DNA from: a virus
Strand: one strand, 5' to 3'
Virus record (IMG/VR): IMGVR_UViG_3300017706_000505
Span: 1-44,528 of that record
DNA: 44,528 nucleotides
Position 1 is the stretch's first letter. Each line of letters opens with the position of its first letter. The notes under the pieces are model-generated. The model was not told the DNA's origin. It did no database searches and saw nothing but the letters and a program-made list of their open reading frames with translations. Below, piece after piece: positions 33,273 to 41,546 of the stretch. Position numbers and translations under genes: made by a program.

Positions 33273-34848
33273 AAAGAAACTAGATAATTTTGAATGGGAA
33301 GTTAACCCTGTTACAAAAAATACAGACCCAACAGATGCAAATAAAAATGCAATGACCAATATGCTTAACAGCACTGGTCCAGGATTTTGTTTAGCAAAGT
33401 GGACACAAGTAACTATGCATCTTGGATCTGGATTAACACATAGTTGTCATCACCCTACTGCACATAAAATTCCATTAGACGAACTTAAAAAGAATCCAAG
33501 TGCATTGCACAATACAAAATTTAAAAAAGAACAACGTAAAGATATGCTTAACGGCATACGTCCTAAAGAATGCGATTACTGTTGGCGAGTAGAAGACAAC
33601 GGTGAAACAAGTGATCGTGTACTTAAAAGTTTAGACTCATTTAGTTTTAAGCACCATGACAAAATAGCAGAACTAGTAGGAGACGAAGATATATTTCCTA
33701 CATATGTAGAAGTAAGTTTTGGACGCACATGCAATTTTAAATGTGCATACTGTGGTCCTGGCTTTAGTAGTCAGTGGGAACAGGAAATTAAAAAACATGG
33801 TGCATACTCGTTAGAGCAAATGGAATTTAATTTAGCAAAAGACTCTGAGAAGCATATACCATTACGTGAACACAATCCATACATTGAAGCATTTTGGGAA
33901 TGGTTCCCTGAAGCATATAAGCATATGAATACGTTTCGTATTACCGGCGGAGAGCCTTTGCTTATTAAAGATACAATGAAAGTTATTGACTTCCTATTAG
34001 ACAATCCAAATCCAAAACTATCATTTGCTATTAACAGTAACGGATGTCCACCAGGAGACTTGTGGGAAGAATTCACTGCAAAAATAAAACAATTAGAAGA
34101 AAGTAAATGTATCAAAGACTTTATATTATTTACTAGTGCAGAAGCAAGTGGAGATAGAAACGACTACGTAAGATATGGAATGGACTATAAACTATGGCAA
34201 GATAATATTGAATACTTTTTAAAGAATACACATGGAGCAGGTGTAACAATTATGAGTGCATTTAATATATTAAGTATTACATCTATTAAAGAAATGCTCG
34301 AATGGGTACTGGTACTAAAACAAGATTACAATTACACAGGTTGGGATAAATGGCTTATTGAAAAAGGATTTACTCGTCCTGCTATAAACGAAGATGCTAG
34401 GCCAATGAACGAAAGACAAAATGAAAAATATAATAAACGTAATCGTGTAATAGTAGATATTCCATATGTAAGGCATCCAGAGTTTTTAGATGCTAGTAAC
34501 ATTACTCCTGATTTAATAGACAAGTATCTTGTACCAGCAATAGACTTTATGTATGAAAATGTAACACACGGCGATTGGTTTGGTAACTTAGGGTTTGATG
34601 CATGGGAGGCAGGCAAGATGCGTAGAATTGTTTTAGATGTTATTAATAAGTCCACACAACACTTTCCAAATAGTTACTTAACAAAAAGTAATGAAGTAAG
34701 AAAAAATAGAACAAGGTTCTACAACTTTGTTGATGAATATGATAGAAGAAGAGATACAAACTTCTTAAAAACATTTCCAGAGTATATAGACTTTTACAAT
34801 TTATGTAAGGAAGAAGAGAAGATATATTATGAAAACACTACACGCTGA
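33265..34848 (+). CDS. Radical SAM protein with N-terminal twitch-type cysteines
   Basis: A 527-aa radical SAM enzyme. The CxxxCxxC that binds the SAM-linked [4Fe-4S] cluster is Cys156-Cys160-Cys163 in TCNFKCAYC. The GGEP motif follows near 228. N-terminal cysteines Cys42, Cys61, Cys103 and Cys106 (the last pair as ECDYC) resemble the auxiliary cluster region of twitch-domain radical SAM proteins. The C-terminal 200 residues are helical with no known domain. Radical SAM enzymes use 5'-deoxyadenosyl radicals for C-H chemistry such as methylation, thioether formation or epimerisation. The substrate is unknown; an ACP-bound, peptide or sugar substrate is plausible from the neighbours. It overlaps AcpS by 8 nt and the next gene by 20 nt. 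Confidence 0.85.
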   Translation: MTKKKLDNFEWEVNPVTKNTDPTDANKNAMTNMLNSTGPGFCLAKWTQVTMHLGSGLTHSCHHPTAHKIPLDELKKNPSALHNTKFKKEQRKDMLNGIRPKECDYCWRVEDNGETSDRVLKSLDSFSFKHHDKIAELVGDEDIFPTYVEVSFGRTCNFKCAYCGPGFSSQWEQEIKKHGAYSLEQMEFNLAKDSEKHIPLREHNPYIEAFWEWFPEAYKHMNTFRITGGEPLLIKDTMKVIDFLLDNPNPKLSFAINSNGCPPGDLWEEFTAKIKQLEESKCIKDFILFTSAEASGDRNDYVRYGMDYKLWQDNIEYFLKNTHGAGVTIMSAFNILSITSIKEMLEWVLVLKQDYNYTGWDKWLIEKGFTRPAINEDARPMNERQNEKYNKRNRVIVDIPYVRHPEFLDASNITPDLIDKYLVPAIDFMYENVTHGDWFGNLGFDAWEAGKMRRIVLDVINKSTQHFPNSYLTKSNEVRKNRTRFYNFVDEYDRRRDTNFLKTFPEYIDFYNLCKEEEKIYYENTTR

Positions 34849-35512
34849 TTTAGGATTACTTAACTTATTATTTTTGCAAGGAGCAGGAGGAAGCTTCCTA
34901 GCAAGTATGATATCTAGAGCAGTAACAGATCCATGGTGGACAGATTACACACCAGAGCCACCAAACAAGTTATTTAAAACAACAAACGAATTTATGAATC
35001 AGTACAATCATATTGTAATGACTCATCACCCATTAGACTTCAGTAAGCAAGATACTAGGTTTAATGTAACTAATACAAAATGGCTTAACTTAACACTTCT
35101 TCCTGAAGAACGTCATTTTACTAATGTAATGACTATGGTAAAGCTACAAGACTACACAGGAATAACAAGACAATACATAAGAGATATGTTGTACGCAACT
35201 AAGGATAGACATTATGAGAGAGCTCACGATTGGCAAGTAACAGTAGCAGATAAACTAAGAAAACAAAACAGCATGTTAGAAGTTAGGTGGAAGCATATAT
35301 TTGAAGATGGCAATCACGATGTAATACTATCAATACTAAATCATATGTTTGCAGGACAGTATAAAGCGGATGGCATAGTAGAAAACATAGCAGTCAAGTG
35401 TATGGCTAAACACGAAGCCGATAAGCATTTATACAATGAGATAAAAGATAATACAGAAGAAACACTAGATAAGATTTTTAAAATAATCGACGAAGAATCC
35501 ACTTCGTCTTAA
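34829..35512 (+). CDS. Sulfotransferase- or P-loop-like protein
   Basis: A 227-aa protein starting with a strand-loop-helix (LLFLQGAGGSFLASMISR, residues 13-30) like the phosphosulfate-binding P-loop of sulfotransferases, though without the classic GxxGxGKS/T kinase loop. A His-rich VMTHHPLDF segment follows (about 63-71). The C-terminus is Glu-rich. It might transfer sulfate from PAPS, or bind a different nucleotide. It overlaps the radical SAM gene by 20 nt and converges with the leftward gene at 35465 (3' overlap of 48 nt). It is the last gene of the first rightward arm. Identity is tentative. Confidence 0.4.
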   Translation: MKTLHADLGLLNLLFLQGAGGSFLASMISRAVTDPWWTDYTPEPPNKLFKTTNEFMNQYNHIVMTHHPLDFSKQDTRFNVTNTKWLNLTLLPEERHFTNVMTMVKLQDYTGITRQYIRDMLYATKDRHYERAHDWQVTVADKLRKQNSMLEVRWKHIFEDGNHDVILSILNHMFAGQYKADGIVENIAVKCMAKHEADKHLYNEIKDNTEETLDKIFKIIDEESTSS

Positions 35513-36436
35513 TTCTAAAGTTATATAATGATTACTATAAGTGTGTGGTGTTGTTTCTATTTCAATTTTTGTAATGTTTGTTACACTATCGTCAACTAAA
35601 TCTATATAAGGCTTAAAGCCAACATCGTCTACATGATGTACATACGTAAAGTCTGTGTCTGGCATTGTATTTGCTATACTATTTAATGTACATAAACTCT
35701 TTGGTATATTATTACAGAAAGAAATATTTCTCAGAGATAATTCAAATCCTATAAAAAAATATTCTTCTATATTATGTTTTTTATTATTTGTATAAAGTGG
35801 AATACATGTACTTGTTCCGCTTTGTATTAAAACGTTACTAGCATTTAATTCCTTAGCAAGCAAACAACTACTGTGACCGTTTTTACAATCAGATACTATA
35901 TTGTAATCAGTATTTGGTATAAGATTTTTAATATAGTTTGCTAATTTCTCTATACTATCAATGTTATCGTTTATCCCTTTGTATAAGCAACTATCAAACA
36001 ATACTGGATTACGTTGACTTCTTTTTACATCTTCAACAATGCTTATAATATTATAATCAGTGAACTCGTCAAACATCCAACTATACTGATGTTCTATTGC
36101 ATTTCTGGAAAGAGCAAGTAACCAACTACCGCCACTTATTGCTATGATAGTTTTTTCTTTGCCTCTATCAATATAAGCAACAGAGTTATTTTGATCTAAT
36201 GTTGCATTGTTTAATGATTCTTGTAAGTATAAGCTGTTTATATTTTTTATACTGCTAAAGTTATCTAAGCACATTTGTCGTTGTTCGTTTGTTACATAAG
36301 TCGACGACATGTACTTTATATGATATTGTTGTGCTAGGTTTGAAAACTCTATACTTTCTTTATTGTTAGCAAAGTTCCAATCCTTATTAACTATATGATC
36401 AGTTACATCACATATGTTATTTGATTCAAACCTCAT
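35465..36436 (-). CDS. Alpha/beta-hydrolase-like protein, unknown
   Basis: A 323-aa protein when started at the ATG at 36436 (TAATG overlap with the previous stop, AGAGG ribosome-binding sequence). The ATG at 36454 is also possible but has no such site. It has an alpha/beta strand pattern: KTIIAISGGSW (95-105), YNIISIVEDVKR (128-139), and YNIVSDCKNGHSSCLLAKEL (178-197). The GHSSC there resembles a nucleophile elbow (GxSxG-like, with the last Gly changed to Cys). A later FIGFELS and YVHHVDD could supply acid and His residues. An esterase or thioesterase is possible, which would make sense next to an ACP, but this is weakly supported. It is the last of three leftward genes within the cargo. Confidence 0.4.
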   Translation of the reverse strand: MRFESNNICDVTDHIVNKDWNFANNKESIEFSNLAQQYHIKYMSSTYVTNEQRQMCLDNFSSIKNINSLYLQESLNNATLDQNNSVAYIDRGKEKTIIAISGGSWLLALSRNAIEHQYSWMFDEFTDYNIISIVEDVKRSQRNPVLFDSCLYKGINDNIDSIEKLANYIKNLIPNTDYNIVSDCKNGHSSCLLAKELNASNVLIQSGTSTCIPLYTNNKKHNIEEYFFIGFELSLRNISFCNNIPKSLCTLNSIANTMPDTDFTYVHHVDDVGFKPYIDLVDDSVTNITKIEIETTPHTYSNHYITLELRRSGFFVDYFKNLI

Positions 36437-37479
36437 TAGTCGCCTCTTTCCCATTTAACTACCATAACATCATTGTAAAAATCTTCAAGCTCGTTATCTG
36501 ATAGTTCTGCTATGTTTGGAATTTTTCCTTTTTCCCAATATGATTCTCTAATAACCATCGGTGCGATCATTTGATAATATTTGTTGTGTTTTATATTTTC
36601 TAATGGAAATGCAACTGATCCATCTTTTGCTAATATAGGAAACATACTATGAGGTATATTCATTTTCTTTGTAATAGAACCCAGCATTTCATGTGTATCA
36701 ATGTGTGGGTACCCCGAACGGAATTGTCTAGGACTATAGTTACTTTGATACATACTAGGTATATGTTCAAGGGCATCATATGCCCAAACGTCTAATGCGT
36801 TTCCTATTCCTATTGCCCATAAGTCCTGACCGTTTGGATATCCAAATGTTCCATTGTATTTTCTAATAAACTCAATTGGTTGAAAAAATAATAAATTTTT
36901 ATCGCCGGTTGCTAGTGTGCTTCTATGTGATACATCTAGTCCTTGTAGTCTATGAAATATATTATTGAATGCAACACTGGGCCAAATAATTGTATCGTAT
37001 CGTTGCATAATAACCATGTCGTAAGTTATGTTGTGTTTGGCTTCGTGCTTTTGCTTTAACATAATCGAGTCTACCCAAGCTGCCAATACTTTAGAATGCA
37101 TAATAGATCCTTCAATATCTTTTAGTTGATTCTCTTTTTTAAGTGAATATATTTTAAATTGTTTTGGATTATAATGTTTTTTTATTTGGTTAGTTTGATG
37201 ATTTATCATATCTTTATTAAGAATATCTTGTTCCATTAGATCTTTATTATTCTCTTTGTTGTACTTGTGTCTTGTATACGTAGTTTCGTAAGGTTTCAAA
37301 CTGCAGAAATAATCTACATTAACGCCCGGAATGTCATAGAATCTTTTTATATATTCTAAACAAGCGTCTCCAGTTCTATATTGCCCATACATACATATAG
37401 CAATATTTTTAATGTCTATTCGACTATGATTTTGATTAGTGTTACTCCATGCTTTCATTCTTGTTTTACCCGTGTTCAT
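36436..37479 (-). CDS. Glycosyltransferase-like protein
   Basis: A 347-aa protein if started at 37479. An upstream in-frame extension to 37560 lies in the reading frame of the neighbour and is less likely. Pattern: NIAICMYGQYRTGDACLEYI (25-44), a mostly alpha/beta N-terminus, and YDMVIMQRYDTIIW (153-166), where the R-Y-D may replace the DxD. The C-terminal part has IDTHEMLGSITKKMNIPHSM and a CYQMIAP-like segment. Proteins of this outline occur in marine phage and bacterial glycan loci. A sugar transferase role is plausible, substrate unknown. It overlaps the 191-aa gene by 14 nt and precedes the hydrolase-like gene with a 1-nt overlap. Confidence 0.5.
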   Translation of the reverse strand: MNTGKTRMKAWSNTNQNHSRIDIKNIAICMYGQYRTGDACLEYIKRFYDIPGVNVDYFCSLKPYETTYTRHKYNKENNKDLMEQDILNKDMINHQTNQIKKHYNPKQFKIYSLKKENQLKDIEGSIMHSKVLAAWVDSIMLKQKHEAKHNITYDMVIMQRYDTIIWPSVAFNNIFHRLQGLDVSHRSTLATGDKNLLFFQPIEFIRKYNGTFGYPNGQDLWAIGIGNALDVWAYDALEHIPSMYQSNYSPRQFRSGYPHIDTHEMLGSITKKMNIPHSMFPILAKDGSVAFPLENIKHNKYYQMIAPMVIRESYWEKGKIPNIAELSDNELEDFYNDVMVVKWERGD

Positions 37480-38041
37480 CTGTAATAATTTTTTCCTCTG
37501 GCCAATTAAGTGCAGTGTATTGTAAATTTCTTTGCCACATAGTTCTTTGCATAATAGCAAAACATTTATCTTTGTCTAAAATATCTGGTTGATTTTTATG
37601 ACTATCTATCCATTTCCATAAACTAACTAATTTCATAAAACTACTGTAACTAGTAACAAACTCAGTAGGTATAGGACCTGGGTTATGTGATTCAGGAGTA
37701 TGCCATTGGGTACTGCCTGCTAATGCCCACTCGTTAAATACAACTGTATTTGGTGGAAGTGTTTTAAACTTTTCTAGTAATCTTTTAAAGTTAAAATTAC
37801 CTTTACTTGCACACACAATAGCATTGTTCATTGCTAGTTCATGATCTCCAAACTTAGTAAACATATCTACTCCATTTTTCCAGTGAGCTTTAAATTTACT
37901 ATATAAAAAATATTCATAGTGACCCCATGCATCCATGTCTGTTTCTTTTGCTTTAAATATTGGCCACGTGGGATCTATAGATGGTGTTTCTTTATCTTCA
38001 GTGCATAAACTTACTAAAATCAATGCCTTTGCTCCTATCAT
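37466..38041 (-). CDS. Unknown 191-aa protein, first gene of the leftward cargo arm
   Basis: A 191-aa protein starting MIGAKALILVSL, with a hydrophobic N-terminal strand (4-12) that may be the first strand of an alpha/beta fold. Aromatic-rich segments follow (MDAWGHYEYFLYSKFKAHW, near 36-54), then NTVVFNEWALAGSTQWHTPE (near 98-117) and FMKLVSLWKWIDSHK. No family is recognised. The ATG lies only about 7 nt downstream of the predicted start from a leftward late-type promoter (GATAAATA, 38054-38061), so the leader would be very short. The gene overlaps the next leftward gene by 14 nt. Confidence 0.5.
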   Translation of the reverse strand: MIGAKALILVSLCTEDKETPSIDPTWPIFKAKETDMDAWGHYEYFLYSKFKAHWKNGVDMFTKFGDHELAMNNAIVCASKGNFNFKRLLEKFKTLPPNTVVFNEWALAGSTQWHTPESHNPGPIPTEFVTSYSSFMKLVSLWKWIDSHKNQPDILDKDKCFAIMQRTMWQRNLQYTALNWPEEKIITDEHG

Positions 38042-38053
38042 TAAGTATGTATA

Positions 38054-38068
38054 TATTTATCATAAATA
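38054..38068. promoter_or_regulatory. Bidirectional late-type promoter, 15-bp palindrome
   Basis: The sequence is TATTTAT-c-ATAAATA, arms of 7 bp. On the plus strand it reads CATAAATA (38061-38068) with a start expected near 38074, the first base of the aminotransferase ATG. On the minus strand it reads GATAAATA (38061-38054) with a start near 38048, 7 nt before the ATG of the 191-aa gene. Thus two late-type promoters share one site and drive two divergent arms of the cargo. Prediction by motif only. Confidence 0.6.
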
Positions 38069-38073
38069 CTATT

Positions 38074-38883
38074 ATGATTACTAAGATGATAGATACTTTT
38101 ATCTTACCCGAAGTACAAGAAGAACTAAACAGTATACAACCAACACTTAACGGAAGACAACCATATAATACAAATATAGTAGAATGGTTATCACCTGTAA
38201 TAGACTTGTCTGACTTCTTTGTTTATCCAGTCAATGGAGTAACTGAAGCAATTAACTGGTGGCAGAATAAAGAGAAACGTAATATACAAAAAGTAATTGG
38301 CGACTACGAGTGGGTAGACACTGGAATACACAGCTTGTACAAAGATAACTATCTTGCACATTCTACACCTGAGTGGGGGCCAGTTCATTACGTATCGTGT
38401 CCTAGTTCAATTGATGGGAACTATACAGATATTCCAACTGATGTTCCTGTAGTGCTTGACATAGCGTATGTGGGAAGTGCTCCTATTAAAAAAATACCTA
38501 TGACACCTAATATAGAAAAAGTATTTTTTAGTTTAAGTAAAAGTTTTGGCATAGGTAATATACGTACAGGTTGGTATTTTACTAAAAGACCCGATGTTAA
38601 ATTACATGCATTACACAACGAAGCAATGTATTATAACTATTGTGCAACTCAGTACGCAGAACATTTAATAAATACATACAGTATTAATTATGTACATAGT
38701 AAACTAAAAGATATACAAACAAAAGTATGTAGCAATTATAATATTACTCCAAGCGATTGTATATGGCTTGCTACATCAACCGATGACAAGTATATTGATT
38801 ATCAGAGAAGCAATAACATTGCAAGACTTTGTATTACAAAATTATTAAAGGAAAAACATGACAAACAAACAAAAAAACATTAG
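38074..38883 (+). CDS. Minimal fold-type-I PLP aminotransferase-like protein
   Basis: A 269-aa protein from the ATG at 38074; the ATG at 38086 is an alternative. The aminotransferase class I core is visible. YPVNGVTEAINWW (51-63) corresponds to the GxxEA turn that holds PLP phosphate. VVLDIAYVGSAPI (126-138) carries Asp129 and Tyr132, which contact the PLP ring. SLSKSFGIGNIRTGW (153-167) contains the Schiff-base lysine Lys156. Typical enzymes have about 380-400 aa, so this one lacks part of the N- and C-terminal small domain. It would transfer an amino group to a keto acid, sugar or ACP-linked ketone; substrate unknown. The transcription start and ATG nearly coincide. It overlaps the next radical SAM gene by 26 nt. 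Confidence 0.7.
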   Translation: MITKMIDTFILPEVQEELNSIQPTLNGRQPYNTNIVEWLSPVIDLSDFFVYPVNGVTEAINWWQNKEKRNIQKVIGDYEWVDTGIHSLYKDNYLAHSTPEWGPVHYVSCPSSIDGNYTDIPTDVPVVLDIAYVGSAPIKKIPMTPNIEKVFFSLSKSFGIGNIRTGWYFTKRPDVKLHALHNEAMYYNYCATQYAEHLINTYSINYVHSKLKDIQTKVCSNYNITPSDCIWLATSTDDKYIDYQRSNNIARLCITKLLKEKHDKQTKKH

Positions 38884-39994
38884 TGCTTTAGATAGAGTAG
38901 ATGCTAAGTCATATGAAGAAATGAACTTGCCTATGACTGGTGATCCTACTAAGGATAATATTACTATCTTAGATGATAAGCCACCGTTGTTTCATAGCAT
39001 TCCCGAATATGATATTGAAAACAATCCTTTTAGCTTTTTGTACGTTGACATGACATACGATTGTAATATGGAATGTGAATTTTGTTATAACCCAGTTAGA
39101 ACATATAGTACACTGGACATTGAATGGTTTGAAGATGTGTGTGCTAAGTTACCACACCCAGTTAACTTTAGACTGTTAGGTGGAGAGCCAACACTATACA
39201 GAGACTTGGGTAGAGCCTTAGATGCATGTACAAAATACGGACACCAGGCAGCAGTAGTTACAAATGGTTTGCGTTTAGCAAGCATGAACTACGCAAAAAA
39301 ATTAAAAGTAATACTTGATAGAAACCCAACAGTGAATGTGTCATTGTCAATGAACGGCGGACTACATCACGATGATTGGTATATTGAAATTGATGGCGAG
39401 AGCAGACGAGAGAAAAAAGTTAAGGCACTAGAAAATATGATGGAGTTAGGATACAGACGTGTTTGTATTAATGCTATCATTGTTAAAGGCCTCAATGAAG
39501 GATTAGTAAAAGAATTTTATGATAAGGCATTACAACACCCAGGACAGATAACAAACATACGTTTCCGAACTGCGGCTAAACAAGGTCGTTGGGACGAAGA
39601 GATATTTGATGAAGGTGAACAAACAAGTTATACGGGTTTACAATTAGATGAGTATATTAAAAGTGTTATACCAGAAGCACGTAACCCTATTAAAACAATA
39701 CGTGATGGTTATCATCCTAGTACAGGTTCAGGTGTAAGACTTAATAACCCAGATTTAAAATGTAATCAATGTTGTTTTATGTATTACATACGACCACAAC
39801 TATGGGTTGCAACTGTTGAATTTGGATCACATAACAGTGCGTTATGTTGGAGACGTGGACAACTAGTACAAGGTAATCAAGTTATACAACCGTTCCATCA
39901 TTATATGGACGAGCTTAGTAGGTATATACAAACGTATAAACCAAGCGGAATCAAAGAGACTGCTAAAACAAAAAGTATACCAATACAAGAATAA
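38858..39994 (+). CDS. Radical SAM protein with C-terminal cysteine cluster
   Basis: A 378-aa radical SAM enzyme. The CxxxCxxC is Cys69-Cys73-Cys76 in CNMECEFC, followed by GGEP at 108-111. The core continues with VTNGLRL and SLSMNGG strands. The C-terminal part has extra cysteines: Cys302, Cys305, Cys306 (KCNQCC) and Cys330 (LCWRRG), which may bind a second Fe-S cluster as in SPASM or twitch proteins. The N-terminus, unlike the other two radical SAM proteins of the cluster, has no Cys-rich domain. Start at 38858 with AAGGAAAA upstream, overlapping the aminotransferase by 26 nt. It is followed by the ACP gene after 10 nt, suggesting a carrier-bound substrate. Confidence 0.85.
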   Translation: MTNKQKNISALDRVDAKSYEEMNLPMTGDPTKDNITILDDKPPLFHSIPEYDIENNPFSFLYVDMTYDCNMECEFCYNPVRTYSTLDIEWFEDVCAKLPHPVNFRLLGGEPTLYRDLGRALDACTKYGHQAAVVTNGLRLASMNYAKKLKVILDRNPTVNVSLSMNGGLHHDDWYIEIDGESRREKKVKALENMMELGYRRVCINAIIVKGLNEGLVKEFYDKALQHPGQITNIRFRTAAKQGRWDEEIFDEGEQTSYTGLQLDEYIKSVIPEARNPIKTIRDGYHPSTGSGVRLNNPDLKCNQCCFMYYIRPQLWVATVEFGSHNSALCWRRGQLVQGNQVIQPFHHYMDELSRYIQTYKPSGIKETAKTKSIPIQE

Positions 39995-40004
39995 GGAAAA
40001 TAAA

Positions 40005-40250
40005 ATGAATAAAGAAGAAGTAAGAGAAAAAATGTATTCATTGTTAACAGTGGGATTGTTTTTAGATGACGGTTCTAAGTTTGATATGGATACTACATTT
40101 GGTGAAGACTTGGGTTTGGATAGTTTAGATAAAGTAGAAATCAAACTAACAATCGAAGATGGCATGGGAATAATTTTACCAGAAGATAGTTTTGCGGGCG
40201 ATGTTATTACTGTAGAAGATGCAGTTAACTTAGTCATGGAACATGTATAA
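40005..40250 (+). CDS. acpP: Acyl carrier protein
   Basis: An 81-aa ACP-type four-helix protein. The phosphopantetheine attachment site is Ser40 in DLGLDSLDKVEI (35-46), the conserved DSL motif. The acidic composition and the VEIKLTIEDG helix II are typical. It carries acyl or other thioester groups on its 4'-phosphopantetheine arm once activated by AcpS, encoded 7 kb upstream. The gene has its own AAGGAAAA ribosome-binding sequence 10 nt after the radical SAM gene and overlaps the HAD gene by 8 nt. No fatty acid synthase or polyketide synthase genes are nearby, so the attached group and partner enzymes are uncertain. Confidence 0.9.
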   Translation: MNKEEVREKMYSLLTVGLFLDDGSKFDMDTTFGEDLGLDSLDKVEIKLTIEDGMGIILPEDSFAGDVITVEDAVNLVMEHV

Positions 40251-40839
40251 GTCTATAATATTTGACTTCGATGGTACACTAGCAGACTGTAAAGAGTTAC
40301 ATCAAACTGCATTTCGTAATGCAGTAGAAGAGCTTTGTCCTAGTGCAGAGTTTAACAATGAAGACATAGAGGGCAGACCAACACGTGAGAAGATACGTAT
40401 ACTACACACAATGGGTTACGACTTTAACGGAGATAAGTTAAACGATATTAAACAAGCATATACACAAGAACACTTACCAGAGTATATAAAGTACAACGAA
40501 GAATTACGTAATGAAATGCTAAGGCTACAAAAGAAATATAAATTATGTGTGGCAAGTAATGCCACAGAATTATTTGTACTCAGAAGTTTAAGTATTATGC
40601 AATTGTACAACGATTCAGGAGAACAAGTGTTTGAGAAAATTAATACTGCAACTGACTTTCCAGCTAAACCAGATACAACAACATTCTTTGATTGTATGAG
40701 ATGGACAGACAGCACACCAGACAATACTATTATATTTGAAGATAGTGTAGTTGGAATACAATGTGCATTAAGCACAGGTGCACAAGTTGTTAGAGTAATA
40801 GATGTGAATCACACTATAGAGGAAATGAAGAAACTATGA
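40243..40839 (+). CDS. HAD-superfamily phosphatase/phosphomutase-like protein
   Basis: A 198-aa HAD hydrolase of the beta-phosphoglucomutase/phosphoglycolate type. Motif I is DFDGT (8-12, Asp8 and Asp10). Motif II is around CVASNAT (near 104-110), and motif III/IV around FPAKPDTTTFF and IIFEDSVVGIQCA (acidic pair near Glu-Asp). The small cap domain lies between motif I and II. It would remove or move a phosphate on a small phosphorylated intermediate. It sits between ACP (8-nt overlap) and the nucleotidyltransferase (4-nt overlap, ATGA), so a sugar- or polyol-phosphate step that feeds the nucleotidyltransferase is plausible. Confidence 0.8.
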   Translation: MYKSIIFDFDGTLADCKELHQTAFRNAVEELCPSAEFNNEDIEGRPTREKIRILHTMGYDFNGDKLNDIKQAYTQEHLPEYIKYNEELRNEMLRLQKKYKLCVASNATELFVLRSLSIMQLYNDSGEQVFEKINTATDFPAKPDTTTFFDCMRWTDSTPDNTIIFEDSVVGIQCALSTGAQVVRVIDVNHTIEEMKKL

Positions 40840-41546
40840 AACTAATTATGCCAATGGCTGGACAAGGAAGTCGCTTTGACGAAGTGGGTTATGATTTACC
40901 CAAGCCAATGATACCTGTAAGAGATGTTCCTATGTTTGTACACGTAGAGCGTTGCATAGACTTAGAGTTTGATGAACGCATATTTATTGTACGCAAAGAA
41001 CATGATATACGATCAAGGGTCCTTGAATGGTATCCTGATGCACATGTGATTGAACTAGACTACTTAACAGAAGGTACTGCATGTACCATACTAACTGCAA
41101 GAGAGCATTATGAAGACGGTAGCAGTATCTTTATTAGTAACTGTGATCAACACATAGAATGGGATAGCGAGCATGCAGAAAGCATTATGAACAATCCCTA
41201 TAACAGTGGAATGATTCCAAACTTTTACTGCGACGATGGATCAAAGAAATGGAGTTACGCAATGGTAGACGATAGACAAAACATCAAACGTGTAGCTGAA
41301 AAAGATCCCATAAGCAATTGGGCAACTGTAGGTTACTATTGGTGGAGAGATGGTAATCAGTTTATACAAAGTGTAGATGCTATGATGAAAGCCAACGATA
41401 GAGTTAACAACGAGTTCTATACTTGTCCTACATTTAATTACACAATAGCACTAGAAGGAATTGGTAATATTAAACACATGGAAGTAGATGTTATGCAAGG
41501 ACTAGGAACTCCAGAAGACCTAGAACAGTACAAGGAATTATACTAA
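40836..41546 (+). CDS. Sugar-phosphate-type nucleotidyltransferase
   Basis: A 236-aa GT-A fold nucleotidyltransferase. Signature MPMAGQGSRFDEVGYDLPKP is at 5-24 (the GxGxRxxxxxxxxPKP nucleotide-binding loop, Lys23). LTEGTACTILTA (77-88) matches the base-binding segment, and SNCDQHIEWD (101-110, Asp104) the metal-binding motif. It would couple an NTP to a sugar, polyol or aminoalcohol phosphate and release pyrophosphate. Phage copies are known in glycan gene clusters. It follows the HAD gene by an ATGA overlap and its own TAATG stop/start junction begins the next radical SAM gene. Substrate specificity cannot be read from the sequence. Confidence 0.85.
   Translation: MKLIMPMAGQGSRFDEVGYDLPKPMIPVRDVPMFVHVERCIDLEFDERIFIVRKEHDIRSRVLEWYPDAHVIELDYLTEGTACTILTAREHYEDGSSIFISNCDQHIEWDSEHAESIMNNPYNSGMIPNFYCDDGSKKWSYAMVDDRQNIKRVAEKDPISNWATVGYYWWRDGNQFIQSVDAMMKANDRVNNEFYTCPTFNYTIALEGIGNIKHMEVDVMQGLGTPEDLEQYKELY

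Noticed and set aside
37981-38073. Upstream start of the aminotransferase frame at 37981
   Set aside because: The extra N-terminus is hydrophobic, runs antisense through the neighbouring gene and would bypass the late-type promoter; the ATG at 38074 fits promoter and family better.
32964-40250. A full fatty acid or polyketide synthesis pathway
   Set aside because: Only AcpS and ACP are present; no ketosynthase, acyltransferase or reductase with recognisable motifs was found in the window.
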